Part shown: piece by piece, positions 1-7,389 of the stretch
Layout of the letters: each line of letters begins with the position of its first letter
How positions within the stretch are numbered: position 1 is the first letter of the stretch
Origin: Gymnothorax reevesii
Lineage: Eukaryota > Chordata > Actinopteri > Anguilliformes > Muraenidae
NCBI GenBank assembly: GCA_029721435.1
Contig: CM056573.1
Span: 71,924,001 to 71,988,000, forward strand
Reading direction: 5' to 3'
DNA length: 64,000 nucleotides
Made by a program: the position numbers and the translations under genes
Notes under the pieces: model-generated
Database searches by the model: none
What the model was told of the DNA's origin: nothing
What the model saw: only the letters and a program-made list of their open reading frames with translations

Positions 1-24
1 CTTTTTGAATGGTTTGCAGGCGCA

Positions 25-32
25 TATATAAG
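25..32 (+). promoter_or_regulatory. TATA box of the piggyBac-like 5' region
   Basis: TATATAAG, preceded by a GC-containing stretch. It is conserved in every unit 16 bp after the unit anchor (for example 9557, 25484 and 57313). With usual TATA spacing, initiation would fall near position 55 to 60, about 100 nt before the ATG of the transposase-like segment. Promoter activity is inferred from position and motif only. Confidence 0.5.
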
Positions 33-45
33 CCAGTTGCTGTCA

Positions 46-53
46 TGACGTCA
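46..53 (+). promoter_or_regulatory. Consensus CRE (TGACGTCA)
   Basis: A perfect 8 bp CREB/ATF site lies 14 bp after the TATA box, just before the expected start of transcription. It is unchanged in all 21 units. A CRE between TATA and start site is an unusual position. Confidence 0.5.
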
Positions 54-161
54 GAATCAATTTGTTCTCCCATTTTGCAGGTAGAAATTGTGATTGTCAC
101 AGAGCTGTTCTTCTATTCATTTAGTTTATTTCGTAAGCTGGTTAGGATACAAGAAAAAGAA

Positions 162-414
162 ATGGATCAGAGGAAATGGATGAATGTAAGTCAGGCTTTG
201 GCAATGCTTCAGGACATGAGTTCTTGTGAGTCAGATGGAGAAGAAATATCAGGGCTCAGTGATGCTTCTAGGTCTAGTGAATCCGACTCCGATTTTTGAA
301 ACTGAATGCGATCGTGAGCCACACGGTAAAGGTATCACAGCTGCTGGGCAAACTAAGCCTTTGATGCCAGGAAGGTCACCAAAACTGCATATTTCTTCAC
401 GTCATAATGCTTAG
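162..414 (+). pseudogene. piggyBac-like transposase N-terminal fragment, frameshifted (U1)
   Basis: The likely original start is the ATG at 162, which opens MDQRKWMNVSQAL and leads into a Ser/Asp/Glu-rich stretch (ESDGEEISGLSD, then SSESDSDF). Acidic N-termini of this kind are usual in piggyBac-family transposases. Type A units have five T residues at 292-296 where B, C and D units have four. This shifts the frame and stops it at 297-299; the rest continues in the +1 frame to a stop at 412-414. No DDD catalytic domain follows, so this is only about the first 80 residues of a protein normally near 500 to 600 residues. The family call rests on the N-terminal composition and on the terminal sequence upstream, so it is moderate. 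Confidence 0.55.
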
Positions 415-691
415 GTTTCACAGCATAATATCAAGTCCAAATACTTTGAAACATTTAAAATTAGCCACAATATCAAAAAAAATTTGAAGTTTTAAAGCTC
501 TGACCTCTGTACTATTTAATCAATGAAGAATCTTAGCAAAACACCATTTATTGTCCTCCGAATTCTGAAAGTACTTTGAAATGCTTTCACTGAGGCAAGA
601 CCTCACAGCTTTAAAGTATTACAAAGAGTGGTGCATTTTTGTCAATAAAGAGGATTCAGTCATATTTCCACGTCATCCATGCCATGATGAG
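415..691. other. Unassigned AT-rich interval between piggyBac-like and SINE modules
   Basis: No recognised gene or element. In U17 a stop-to-Ser change lets the upstream frame run a further 29 codons into the equivalent stretch, so its first part may still be piggyBac-derived. An AATAAA sits at 644-649 in A units; B and C units have GATAAA at this place. Confidence 0.5.
644..649 (+). terminator. Candidate poly(A) signal AATAAA (A and D units only)
   Basis: AATAAA lies about 590 bp downstream of the expected start site of the TATA promoter. B and C units read GATAAA here. Functional status is unknown. Confidence 0.25.
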
Positions 692-1025
692 GGGAGACGC
701 AGTAGCGCAGTGGAGAGCATGGGCTTGACTTGGGATGGAAAAATTCTGTGTTCAAGTCCTTGCCTTAGCCTGTGCAAAGTGTTCTCAGGTAAAACTCTTC
801 ACTTCCACACTGCCTCACTCTACCCAGGTGTACAAATGGGTACCAGCAAAATTGTCAGGGAAACTTGACTGAGAGCAGTGGGAGAACCCGAGTTGGACTA
901 GTGTCCCATCGAGGGGGTTTAGCAATACTCCTATTTGCTTCATGTCACAGAAACCAGGGTTAAACACAGGCCTGGTGGGCCTCCAGGCATGACCTCCACG
1001 CCTGGTTAGAAATAGTCTTTATTCC
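692..1025 (+). mobile_element. tRNA-derived SINE (U1)
   Basis: The head holds a good pol III A box (TAGCGCAGTGG, 703-713) and B box (GTTCAAGTCC, 750-759), the arrangement of a tRNA promoter. It is followed by a long non-tRNA body containing CCCAGGTGTACAAATGGGTA and a CAGAAACC...GGCCTGGTGGGCC tail. The body resembles central domains of SINEs spread across aquatic animals (possibly the MetaSINE group, from memory). I see no clear target-site duplication, and the 3' limit is approximate. The body also reads as a short open frame on the + strand, which I treat as chance. Confidence 0.72.
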
Positions 1026-1039
1026 GTCTGAGCAGCTGC

Positions 1040-1215
1040 TCATTTTGAAAACAAGAAGGGCACTTGGTAGAGCTCATACCTCCGCCATGCCCACATGTAA
1101 GTATTATTGGTTCTGGATCCAGGAGAGTATCATCCAGACCAACAACAGCTGTGATTAGTTCCTCTTTTAGGGCAGATTCTATTCAGTGCTGAAATTTTAT
1201 GAAAATCTGTTCATT
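1040..1215 (+). mobile_element. LINE/SINE-tail-like relic
   Basis: GGCACTTGGTAGAGCTCATA, then CCTCCGCCA, then TGGTTCTGGATCCAGGAGAG, then TTTTATGAAAATCTGTTCAT. This is the order of blocks in a dispersed repeat common in fish genomes. The copy is strongly decayed, and the superfamily is not certain from sequence alone. Confidence 0.4.
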
Positions 1216-1530
1216 ACATAAGGACATTCCGAATATAAGACGATTCTGGATATGAGACTACTCCCCTTTCTCAAGTCATATTTTGGAAAAAATAGGGTTT
1301 TGATGACAAAATCTTGTTTTAGTCACTAAAGAATAATAATCATCGCAAAAATTTCTTTGAAAATACTGATAAAACAAACTGGAAGAAAAACCAATATTAA
1401 AGATTGCAGGCTGTTGTTTTGCGCCATCTATTGCTGTGAACATGTATTGAGTATAGACATAAAACGCACACACAGGAGGACTGTTATTGTTAGAAGTCTA
1501 ATCCACGGAAAATACGACGACCCCATTTCT
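1216..1530. other. AT-rich interval with short internal direct repeat
   Basis: It contains ATATAAGACGATTCTGG followed by ATATGAGACTACTCC, an imperfect direct repeat of the sort found in transposon subterminal regions, and a purine-rich stretch. Short open frames on both strands overlap here in every copy; they show no family resemblance and I do not call them genes. Confidence 0.4.
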
Positions 1531-1979
1531 CCGCTGTGACGTGTCTTTAATGGAACGGCGGAGGCGTCAAAGATAAAACAGGGTCACTTGAGCAAAAGGA
1601 GAGGAAATAGTAAACATGCCCGATGGACGAGAGATGCTAATTTACTGAGATTCCGCTGAGAAGTCACTGTTATGTCAAAGACGCAGAGTGCATCGTATGC
1701 CTGTTCCGTGGATATATAAAAAGCACCGTTGCCATAAACATATCTCCCCAGCGGGCCACGGAACGAAGTAGATTCCCAGTCCGTTGTGGAAACATATACT
1801 GGTGTACGTGCGATTAGGCAGTGATTGTTTTAAAATTTCATTTGATTTCATTTGACACACTCTTTTTACTTGAACAAAAGATTGACCGCGATTCCGTACC
1901 ATGCTTTCTGTTAACGTTCTGACAAAATGTGGCAGCCCTCCATGCTTAGGGTTGGGCGTGTAAAGTCACCGAACAGGCC
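1531..1979 (+). repeat. Internal ~450 bp subrepeat, copy a
   Basis: Begins GCTGTGACGTGTCTTTAATGG and runs through GGTCACTTGAGC, GCCCGATGGA, CCGTTGCCATAAAC and a TTACTTGAACAAAAG end. The same landmarks return in the same order 449 bp later. Copy a has lost the TTTGACGTCAAAG palindrome that copy b keeps. Origin is unknown; no coding capacity or terminal repeat is apparent. Confidence 0.8.
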
Positions 1980-2117
1980 TTGTGGTGACGTGTCTCAAAT
2001 GGAACACTCGAGGCGTCATAAATCAGACCGGGTCACTTGAGCAGAAGAAAACAAAGGAGTAAACAAGCCCGATGGATGAGAGGTTCGAATTCGCTTGGAT
2101 TCTGCTGAGAAGTCGCT

Positions 2118-2131
2118 TTGACGTCAAAGAG
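2118..2131. promoter_or_regulatory. 14 bp palindrome containing a CRE
   Basis: CTTTGACGTCAAAG equals its own reverse complement and has TGACGTCA at its centre. It is kept in A, B, C and C/D units. U13 and U17 have CGTGACGTCAAAG, which keeps the CRE but breaks the outer arms. Confidence 0.5.
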
Positions 2132-2322
2132 CCAGAGTGCATCGAATGTTCATTTTGTTGCTATAACAACAGCACCGTTGCTATAAACAACTCTGCCCAG
2201 GGGGCCGACGGAAGAATGCTGATTCTCAGTCCGTGTCCAATGCTCATGGAAACATGTCCAGGTGTACGTGCGATTTGGCAGTGATTTTATTTTTATGAAT
2301 GTAGATTTTAATTGACTCACTC

Positions 2323-2336
2323 TTTGCTTAAGCAAA
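2323..2336. other. 14 bp palindrome with paired variants between unit types
   Basis: A units read TTTGCTTAAGCAAA; most B and C units read TTTGTTTAAACAAA. Both are perfect palindromes. U14 is intermediate (TTTGTTTAAGCAAA), and units with D-type 3' ends have lost it (TTTTTTTAAACAAA). Confidence 0.6.
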
Positions 2337-2436
2337 AAAATGACCGCAATTCAGTTGCATGCTTTTTGTTTACGTATTGACAAAATGTGCCTGCCCTCCA
2401 CTTAGCCGTCGGGCTTGTCTTGTGACCAACCAGGCT

Positions 2437-2488
2437 CTGCTGTTACGTGACTTAAATGGACCAGTGGAGGTTTCAAATTCTCCGGCAG
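2437..2488 (+). repeat. Truncated third subrepeat, cut by the Tc1-like element
   Basis: CTGTTACGTGACTTAAATGG followed by a GGAGGTTTCAAATTC segment repeats the start of copies a and b, then breaks at the Tc1-like terminus. The Tc1-like element therefore probably inserted into a pre-existing subrepeat array. Confidence 0.65.
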
Positions 2489-2930
2489 CTACAGGTCTCA
2501 AAAAAGTTGGCGCACTTGTAAAAAGGGGCTTTAAAAGCATTGAATTTCTAAGAGAATCAGCTGAAAGAACATTTAGCAAGTAATTAAGTTAACTGTCATC
2601 TGCTGCGCAACATGATGACTTATAAAAGGGTTGTCATTGAGAGGCTGAGTTTCTCAGAATTAAAGATGGCCAGAAGCTCTACCACCTGTGAAGGCTTGCA
2701 TAAAAAAAAATGTTGAATACTTTAAAAACACTGCTCCTCGACGTTAAATTGCAAAGACATTGAAGGTCTCATCATCTTCAGTACATGACATCATCAAAAG
2801 ATTCAGAGTAACTGGAAAAATCTCTGCCTGTAAGGGACTAGGCCGAGACCTTTACTGGATGCCCTTTATCTTCGGACCCTCAGATGCCACTGCATCACTC
2901 ACCGGCATGATTCTTGGGATTCTGCAATGA
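2489..2930 (+). mobile_element. Tc1/mariner-like transposon 5' fragment (U1)
   Basis: Starts with CTACAGGTCTCAAAAAAGTT, which matches the terminal motif I recall for a large Tc1-like family of fish, then a TATAAAAGGGTTG leader and an ATG at 2666 opening MARSS. A dead coding relic reads KVSSSSVHDIIKRF (about 2766-2807), the helix-turn-helix part of the Tc1 DNA-binding domain. Stops lie on both sides. The DDE catalytic part and the 3' terminus are missing: homology ends near 2930, where the piggyBac-like end begins. In type A units other than U1 an 11 bp deletion lies just after the helix-turn-helix segment. Confidence 0.75.
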
Positions 2931-2974
2931 TAGAGAAAGAAAAAACATCACTGATTATACCTAGAACTGCCACA

Positions 2975-2989
2975 AGGTCATTCTGACCT
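2975..2989. promoter_or_regulatory. Perfect ERE-type palindrome (AGGTCA N3 TGACCT)
   Basis: AGGTCATTCTGACCT matches the consensus oestrogen response element (inverted AGGTCA half-sites, 3 bp spacer). It recurs 210 or 211 bp before every unit boundary; before several units the spacer is TTT. It may simply be the subterminal repeat of the transposon. Confidence 0.5.
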
Positions 2990-3140
2990 CCATTAGTCCC
3001 AGTGCAAAAGAATGTAAATGGACTATATAGGGGCTGACTATGGAGCTAGGCAGATTGGCAGCTCAAAGCACTTGACAGTAGCCTAATACCTCACGTATGC
3101 CCATTTATGCAACACATTCATACACTGACGGCTACGCAAG

Positions 3141-3167
3141 GCAGTCAACTGCATCTTGGTTGACTGC
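3141..3167. other. Perfect 9 bp stem-loop before the unit boundary
   Basis: GCAGTCAAC and GTTGACTGC flank a 9 nt loop (TGCATCTTG), followed by a T-rich run. It is kept before every unit boundary; only the copy before U13 has a change in the left arm (GTAGTCAAC, leaving a G-T pair). Confidence 0.7.
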
Positions 3168-3355
3168 ATTTTGTTACTTTTTGAATGGTGTGCAGGCGCA
3201 TATATAAGCCAGTTGCTGTCATGACGTCAGAATCAATTTGTTCTCCCATTTTGCAGGTACAAATTGTGATTGTCACAGAGCTGTTCTTCTATTCATTTAT
3301 TTTATTTAGTAAGCTGGTTAGGATACCAGAAAAATAAATTAATCAGAGGAAATGG

Positions 3356-3589
3356 ATGAATGTAAGTCAGGCTTTGACAAAGCTTCAGGACATGAGTTCT
3401 TGTGAGTCAGATGGAGAAGAAATATCAGGGCTCAGTGATGCTTCTAGGTCTAGTGAATCCGACTCCGATTTTGAAACTGAATGCGATCGTGAGCCACACG
3501 GTAAAGGTATCACAGCTGCTGGGCAAACTAAGCCTTTGATGCCAGGAAGGTCACCAAAACTGGATATTTATTCACGTCATAATGCTTAG
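3356..3589 (+). pseudogene. piggyBac-like N-terminal fragment (U2)
   Basis: The acidic segment is in frame (four T residues), but the original ATG is ATT and an upstream GAA has become TAA. Only the internal ATG at 3356 remains, giving 77 codons. Confidence 0.5.
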
Positions 3590-3864
3590 GTTTCACAGCA
3601 TAATTTCAAGTCCAAATACTTTGAAACATTTAAAATTAGCCACAATAGCCAACAAATTGATGCTTTAAAGCTCTGACCTCTATACTATTTAATCAATGAA
3701 GAATCTTAGCAAAACACCATTTATTGTCCTCTGAATTCTGAAAGTACTTTGAAATGCTTTCACTGAGGCAACACCTCACAGCTTAAAAGTATTACAAAGA
3801 GTGGTGCATTTTTGTCGATAAAGAGGATGCAGTCATATTTCCACGTCATCCATGCCATGATGAA

Positions 3865-4198
3865 GGGAGACGCAGTAGCGCAGTGGAGAGCATGGGCTTG
3901 ACTTGGGATGGAAAGATTCTGTGTTCAAGTCCTTGCCTTAGCCTGTGCAAAGTGTTCTCAGGCAAAACTCTTCACTTCCACACTGCCTCACTCTACCCAG
4001 GTGTACAAATGGGTCCCAGCAAAATTGTCAGGGAAACTTGACTGAGAGCAGTGGGAGAACCCGAGTTGGACTAGTGTCCCATCGAGGGGGTTTAGCAATA
4101 CTCCTATTTGCTTCATGTCACAGAAACCAGGGTTAAACACAGGCCTGGTGGGCCTCCAGGCATGACCTCCACGCCTGGTTAGAAATAGTCTTTATTCC
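3865..4198 (+). mobile_element. tRNA-derived SINE (U2)
   Basis: 334 bp copy with both pol III boxes intact; carries gggagacgc and gtccttgcc variants. Confidence 0.7.
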
Positions 4199-5675
4199 GT
4201 CTGAGCAGCTGCTCATTTTGAAAACAAGAAGGGCACTTGGTAGAGCTCATACCTCCGCCAAGCCCACATGTAAGTATTATTGGTTCTGGATCCAGGAGAG
4301 AATCATCCAGACCAACAACAGCTGTGATTATTTCCTCTTTTAGGGCAGATTCTATTCAGTGCTGAAATTTTCTGAAAATCTGTTCATTACATAAGGACAT
4401 ACCGAATTGTTCCAAATATAAGACGATTCTGGATATGAGACTACTCCCCTTTCTCAAGTCATATTTTGGAAAAAATAGGGTATTGATGACAAAATCTTGT
4501 ATTAGTCACTAAAGAATAATAATCATCGCAAAAATTTCTTTGAAAATACTGATAAAACAAACTGAAAGAAAAACCAATATAAAAGATTGCAGGCTGTTGT
4601 TTTGCGCCATCTATTGTTGTGAACATGTATTGAGTATAGATTATAAAACGCACACACAGGATGACTGTTATTGTTAGAAGCCTAGTCCACGGAAAATACG
4701 ACGACCCCATTTCTCCGCTGTGACGTGTCTTTAATGGAACGGCGGAGGCGTCAAAGATAAAACAGGGTCACATGAGCAAAAAGAGAGGAAATAGTAAACA
4801 TGCCCGATGGACGAGAGATGCTAATTTACTGAGATTCCGCAGAGAAGTCACTGTTATGTCAAAGACGCAGAGTGCATCGTATGCCTGTTCCGTGGATATG
4901 TAAAAAGCACCGTTGCCATAAACATATCTCCCCAGCGGGCCACAGTACGAAGTAGATTCCCAGTCCGTCGTGGAAACATATACTGGTGTACGTGCGATTA
5001 GGTAGTGATTGTTTTTAAATTTCATTTGATTTCATTTGACACACTCTTTTTACTTGAACAAAACATTGACCGCGATTCCGTACCATGCTTTCTGTTAACG
5101 TTCTGACAAAATGTGGCAGCCCTCCTTGCTTAGGGTCGGGCGTGTAAAGTCACCGAACAGGCCTTGTGGTGACGTGTCTTAAATGGAACACTCGAGGCGT
5201 CATAAATCAGACCGGGTCACTTGAGCAGAAGAAAACAAAGGAGTAAACAAGCCCGATGGATGAGAGGTTCGAATTCTCTTGGATTCTGCTGAGAAGTCGC
5301 TTTGACGTCAAAGAGCCAGAGTGCATCGAATGTTCATTTTGTTGCTATAACAACAGCACCGTTGCTATAAACAACTCTGCCCAGGGAGCCGACGGAAGAA
5401 TGCTGATTCTCAGTCCGTGTCCAATGCTCATGGAAAGATGTCCAGGAGTACGTGCGATTTGGCAGTGATTTTATTTTTATGAAATTAGATTTTAATTGAC
5501 TCACTCTTTGTTTAAACAAAAAAAAAAAATGCGCGATTCAGTAGCATGCTTTCTGTTTACGTATTGACAAAATGTGCCTGCCCTCCACTTAGCCGTCGGG
5601 CTTGTCTTGTGACCAAACAGGCTCTGCTGTGACGTGACTTAAATGGATCAGCGGAGGTTTCAAATTCTCCGGCAG

Positions 5676-6117
5676 CTACAGGTCTCAAAAAAGTTGGGAC
5701 ACTTGTAAAAAGGGGCTTTAAAAGCATTGAATTTCTAAGAGAATCAGCTGAAAGAACATTTAGCAAGTAATTAAGTTAACTGTCATCTGCTGCGCAACAT
5801 GATTACTTATAAAAGGGTTGTCATTGAGAGGCTGAGTTTCTCAGAAGTAAAGATGGCCAGAAGCTCTCCCACCTGTGAAGGCTTGCATGAAAAAAAATTT
5901 TGAATACTTTAAAAACACTGCTCCTCGACGTTAAATTGCAAAGGCATTGAAGGTCTCATCATCTTCAGTACATGACATCATCAAAAGATTCAGAGTAACT
6001 GGAAAAATCTCTGCGTGTAAGGGACTAGGCCGAAACCTTTACTGGATGCCCTTTATCTTCGGTCCCTCAGATGCCACTGCATCACTCACCGGCATGATTC
6101 TTGGGATTCTGCAATAA
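5676..6117 (+). mobile_element. Tc1-like 5' fragment (U2)
   Basis: Chimeric copy: B-type at the 5' side, then the D-type form (gcatgaaaaaaaatttt, caataacag) from about 5886. Confidence 0.7.
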
Positions 6118-6525
6118 CAGAGACAGAAAAAACATCACTGATTATACCTAGAACTGCCACAAGGTCATTTTGACCTCCATTAGTCCCAGTGCAAAAGAAT
6201 GTAAATGGACTATATAGCGGCTGACTATGGAGCTAGTCAGATTGGCAGCTCAAAGCACTTGACAGTAGCCTAAATCCCTCACGTATGCCCATTTATGCAA
6301 CACATTCATACACTGACGGCTACGCAAGGCAGTCAACTGCATCTTGGTTGACTGCATTTTGTTACTTTTTGAATGGTTTGCAGGCGCATATATAAGCCAG
6401 TTGCTGTCATGACGTCAGAATCAATTTGTTCTCCCATTTTGCAGGTAGAAATTGTGATTGTCACAGAGCTGTTCTTCTATTCATTTAGTTTATTTCGTAA
6501 GCTGGTTAGGATACAAGAAAAAGAA

Positions 6526-6778
6526 ATGGATCAGAGGAAATGGATGAATGTAAGTCAGGCTTTGGCAATGCTTCAGGACATGTGTTCTTGTGAGTCAGAT
6601 GGAGAAGAAATATCAGGGCTCAGTGATGCGTCTAGGTCTAGTGAATCCGACTCCGATTTTTGAAACTGAATGCGATCGTGAGCCACACGGTAAAGGTATC
6701 ACAGCTGCTGGGCAAACTAAGCCTTTGATGCCAGGAAGGTCACCAAAACTGCATATTTCTTCACGTCATAATGCTTAG
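6526..6778 (+). pseudogene. piggyBac-like N-terminal fragment, frameshifted (U3)
   Basis: Keeps the ATG of type A units and has the extra T that ends the first frame at 6661-6663. Confidence 0.5.
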
Positions 6779-7055
6779 GTTTCACAGCATAATATCAAGT
6801 CCAAATACTTTGAAACATTTAAAATTAGCCACAATATCAAAAAAAATTTGAAGTTTTAAAGCTCTGACCTCTGTACTATTTAATCAATGAAGAATCTTAG
6901 CAAAACACCATTTATTGTCCTCCGAATTCTGAAAGTACTTTGAAATGCTTTCACTGAGGCAAGACCTCACAGCTTTAAAGTATTACAAAGAGTGGTGCAT
7001 TTTTGTCAATAAAGAGGATTCAGTCATATTTCCACGTCATCCATGCCATGATGAG

Positions 7056-7389
7056 GGGAGACGCAGTAGCGCAGTGGAGAGCATGGGCTTGACTTGGGAT
7101 GGAAAAATTCTGTGTTCAAGTCCTTGCCTTAGCCTGTGCAAAGTGTTCTCAGGTAAAACTCTTCACTTCCACACTGCCTCACTCTACCCAGGTGTACAAA
7201 TGGGTACCAGCAAAATTGTCAGGGAAACTTGACTGAGAGCAGTGGGAGAACCCGAGTTGGACTAGTGTCCCATCGAGGGGGTTTAGCAATACTCCTATTT
7301 GCTTCATGTCACAGAAACCAGGGTTAAACACAGGCCTGGTGGGCCTCCAGGCATGACCTCCACGCCTGGTTAGAAATAGTCTTTATTCC
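7056..7389 (+). mobile_element. tRNA-derived SINE (U3)
   Basis: Type A copy, with gggtacc in the body where B and C copies have gggtccc; A and B boxes intact. Confidence 0.7.

Larger units (their letters stand above)
1980..2436 (+). repeat. Internal ~450 bp subrepeat, copy b
   Basis: Second copy of the same sequence, about 457 bp before the next recurrence. It carries a perfect 14 bp CRE-centred palindrome (2118-2131) and a second 14 bp palindrome (2323-2336) next to an A-run of variable length. Copy b is clearly diverged from copy a, so this duplication is older than the amplification of the 3.18 kb unit. Confidence 0.8.
9..3184 (+). repeat. Unit U1, type A with a C-type 3' end (3176 bp)
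   Basis: The 5' three quarters carry all type A marks. From about 2430 onward the sequence switches to the form seen in U4, U11 and U19 (gtgaccaaccagg, ctgttacgtg), and the 11 bp deletion typical of A-type Tc1 relics is absent. This makes U1 the only A unit that is not 3168 bp. Its subrepeat block is 1531-2488. Details of every module are annotated on this copy. Confidence 0.92.
2951..3184 (+). mobile_element. piggyBac-like element 5' terminal region
   Basis: From about 2960 the sequence CCTAGAACTGCCA leads into a GGTCA/TGACC inverted repeat, the arrangement I associate with piggyBac-like termini. It lies directly upstream of the TATA/CRE and acidic N-terminal segment of the next unit, giving a continuous piggyBac-like 5' end of about 640 bp that spans the unit boundary. 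A degraded TTAT stands where the TTAA target would be. Confidence 0.5.
9..6372 (+). repeat. Higher-order block 0 (U1-U2, chimeric dimer)
   Basis: A type A unit is followed directly by a B unit that ends with the D-type terminal signature (the run ending taaatccctc). The normal order elsewhere is A, then two internal units, then a D-ended unit, so two units' worth of DNA appear to be missing. Exchange intervals are visible inside both U1 and U2. Confidence 0.75.
3185..6372 (+). repeat. Unit U2, type B with D-type terminus (3188 bp)
   Basis: Closest to U20: both share a private set of changes in the AT-rich interval and subrepeat copy a. It departs from U20 at the 3' end, where the D-type terminal form begins between about 5800 and 5885. 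The 7 bp insertion of other D ends is absent, which places the switch inside that interval. Subrepeat block 4715-5675. Confidence 0.92.

Noticed and set aside
660..1005. Target-site duplication flanking the SINE (ccatgccatgat against ccaggcatgacc)
   Set aside because: The match is imperfect, and the downstream copy lies inside the probable SINE tail.
2080..2100. Second pol III B box (ggttcgaattc) in subrepeat b suggesting a tRNA-like gene
   Set aside because: No A box at suitable distance upstream, no cloverleaf arms, and one mismatch to the B box consensus.
1531..2436. LTR pair or endogenous retrovirus because of two similar ~450 bp segments
   Set aside because: The two copies are directly adjacent with no internal region, and lack TG...CA ends and a primer-binding site; a tandem subrepeat explains them better.
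2359..2583. 74-codon plus-strand frame across the stub and Tc1-like terminus
   Set aside because: It crosses the junction between unrelated elements and overlaps an equally long antisense frame.
3141..3184. Hairpin followed by T-run as a bacterial rho-independent terminator
   Set aside because: Everything else in the window is of animal origin; the stem is short and only moderately GC-rich.
4768..5025. 85-codon minus-strand frame in subrepeat a, and the 83-codon minus-strand frame in the AT-rich interval
   Set aside because: Low complexity, no recognisable domain, altered or shortened in A units, and overlapping repeats on both strands.
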